Shown here: one piece after another, positions 61,929 through 64,000 of the stretch
Layout of the letters: each line of letters begins with the position of its first letter
Position numbering within the stretch: the first letter of the stretch is position 1
NCBI GenBank assembly: GCA_003342895.1
Contig: PTFA01000028.1
Coordinates: forward strand, 3,141,581 to 3,205,580
DNA length: 64,000 bases
Origin: Casuarius casuarius
Taxonomy: Eukaryota; Chordata; Aves; Casuariiformes; Casuariidae
Direction of reading: 5' to 3'
Position numbers and translations under genes: made by a program
The notes under the pieces: model-generated
Told to the model about the DNA's origin: nothing
The model's database searches: none
Seen by the model: the letters and a program-made list of their open reading frames with translations, nothing else

Positions 61929-64000
61929 GTAAGTTTATGTTTGAACTTTTGGAATATATTTTTTCACTGTTGTCTGTTAAAATAACTTATTTGAGTGATA
62001 AATCTTCTGGCTCTGTCAGCAATGGTGTACAGGCACCTATTAAAGCCCTAAAATAAAAACAGTAATACCTTATTCTTTTCAGCTGTGTTTTGTAACTGAT
62101 TTATGCAATCCCTTTTAATAGATTCAAAAAGCAATATAAATTACTCTCCCTAGCCTGTAGGAAGAACTCTAAGAGAGCCCTACAGTCTTTTTTTCGTGCG
62201 TTCTGTGAACTAAATGGTATTTGCTTCTCGAAGAAATATTAACACAATGCAACTTTGCTCATGTGCACTTCAGCTTTTCTAAATTTGGTGTACATTTACA
62301 AAAGAGCAAAGTTTCCTGATACTGGGTAATTAGGAAGTTAATTATTAGTTTAATTTTTTAAGCTCAACAAAAATGAGAAATTGGTCAAAAAGGTACAACC
62401 AGTGTCCTACAACTGGTATAGAGCATTCTGGTACTAGAGATCCTGCCCACCCCTTCCTTAGTATTCATGTTCCTAATTTATTTTTCACCAGCACTGGAGA
62501 TTAAACAAAGCATCCTGAACAAATTATGTTGAATCACCAGTGTTACATCTGAAATCCCTTCCCCATCATCACACTTTGATGTCATAACTTGAAGAGGAGG
62601 ACTAATCTGACTATTATGTATACTTGTTGTGTGTGGTTAAACAGCTGCCAAATTTTAGTGAAATGTAGCTCTGTTTCAGTGATGGTTGAAGAGGTGTATG
62701 TATGTGCAAAGGGCTCTGGGTTCTCCCAGAGTGGAAGGCAGAATACCGGAGTAGGGAAGGATCAGTTCGTAGAAGAGTCCTGAGATTTTACGAATATTTT
62801 GAAAGGGGATTTTTTTGCTGATGTTTTTCCTGAAACACTTCAGCCACTGCATTTGGTACTGTTCTTTGTGAACATTTGAGACAGGTGTTTCAGAGTTCAG
62901 CATGTTGAAAATGCACCTAAGGTTACCAGATATAGGTGTAAAAAAACCCACCAAGCAGTGAACAAGTGGCATGGGAATATATGCAGATCTCTGAACCCTT
63001 GATATTAACAATATCCAGGTTGTAAGGACAGAACTGTAAAATTCTCTACTCCGTTACAAATGCGGATGTTACCTGAGTGTATTGCTGGGAGGCCTGTCGC
63101 TTGGATTGCTGCCCTTTGACAGCTCAAAGCGTAGCCATGTAAAACTTTGTTAGGTTGCTGACTGGGGCCAAGTTCAGCCTTCAAGCACTGCTTAGCAGGA
63201 GCTGGAGCTCCTACCCCTCTCAGCTGCTGCATGAAGAGCTCCTACGGTGCCCTGTGGAAATGTTCCCCGGGCAGTAATGACTTCGAAGGGAGGAACAGCT
63301 GTGTAAAACCTGGGAGAAGCATTTTGCTTTCTTGCACAGTGCAATAGAAGTAATTCCAGACTTTCATGCACTTTATCGCTGAATGCAAATGTGGACTGTT
63401 GTAAAAATGTCAGCAGTTCTTTGTGTCTTTTACTACAAGAAACATCTTTACAGTGGGGTGAAAATGCATCCCAGGTGGGGCTGGAGAGGAGGAAGTCAGC
63501 AGTGTGAAACAGCACGGCTTTGGGAACACTTGCAGTCCTTCCTTTGTTCTTGCTTAACAGGTGCTTTCTTGAGGTTGAGTGTTTTCAGTGGGCTTTGGCT
63601 GTGTGACTTTCCCGTACTGTTTAGCATCTAATTAGGTAACAGTAGCTTCTAACTAGAAGACTGACAATAAACTGTATATTAATACTTTTTTGCAGAGTTG
63701 ACAGGAGAGTTTAACCTCATTTTCACAAAGAATTAATCATTACCAATCAGGATCCCTGTACCAAAGCCGAGTAAAGATAATTGCTAATGCCATTCACTTC
63801 TTTGTGTAAAAGGAAGGGTGCTTTGTACCCACAATTGCTTAAAGGCAAAAAAAGAAAAGTTCCTTTCCCTTCTTCCTCTAGACACCCTCTCTTCCAGGTT
63901 ATGTACATTTGCCCAAAAGTTTATGAAATTGGTACTGGAAAAATAAAAATGTGCGTGATGTGTAGACTGCTTTTTCCAAATTAAATTATGCAACATTTTA
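61929..64000 (+). other. Start of the intron after exon i
   Basis: The intron starts gtaagt. A search by eye for the next conserved codons (a V-G-D-L-D-I-like start after an AG acceptor) found no match in these 2.1 kb. No repeat family was recognised. Confidence 0.8.

Noticed and set aside
61929..64000. Search for the next ARHGEF28 exon
   Set aside because: No acceptor followed by the expected V-G-D-L-D-like codons was found. Open frames here show no similarity to the protein.
1..64000. CRISPR array, operons, prokaryotic or viral genes
   Set aside because: No regularly spaced repeats, no tightly packed open frames and no viral genes. Everything fits a vertebrate intron-exon landscape.

Overview
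This is a vertebrate nuclear window, most likely from a bird. The sequence is AT-leaning, almost entirely non-coding, and carries one multi-exon gene on the plus strand with GT-AG introns. The retroposons I can recognise are old CR1 fragments of bird/reptile type, relics of MIR-like SINEs, and degraded palindromic DNA-transposon pieces of the kind common in sauropsid genomes. Three isolated N bases (18008, 21491, 43712) indicate a draft assembly. There is no bacterial, viral or CRISPR content.

The gene is ARHGEF28 (also RGNEF or p190RhoGEF), a RhoA guanine-nucleotide exchange factor that binds focal adhesion kinase. Eight internal coding exons can be placed: 14153-14300, 16615-16908, 29700-29883, 31924-32104, 35454-35526, 39959-40005, 41530-41590 and 61798-61928. 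Their splice phases fit end to end without a stop. They give 1119 nt (373 codons) that correspond to about residues 12-384 of the human protein. They cover the amino-terminal domain shared with AKAP13, two ankyrin-like repeats, and the start of the linker. The initiator exon was not found, so it probably lies before position 1. The exons for the zinc-finger (C1), DH, PH and carboxy-terminal parts lie beyond 64000.

Layout: 1-14152 is intron upstream of the first visible coding exon. It has a dense CpG cluster near 1 kb, a possible conserved enhancer near 2.2 kb, and several transposon relics. 14153-16908 holds two exons. 16909-29699 is a 12.8 kb intron with two CR1 fragments. 29700-41590 holds five short exons with modest introns. 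41591-61797 is a 20.2 kb intron with CR1 and MIR relics and microsatellites. Exon 61798-61928 is followed by more intron to the end.

I found no new biological system. The items most worth checking are a frame-neutral 45-nt candidate cassette exon (40532-40576), a tandem splice donor at 16906/16909, the CpG cluster at about 1 kb, the twin POU-like sites near 2.2 kb, a group of palindromic transposon relics, and a palindromic TATC microsatellite just before the last exon.
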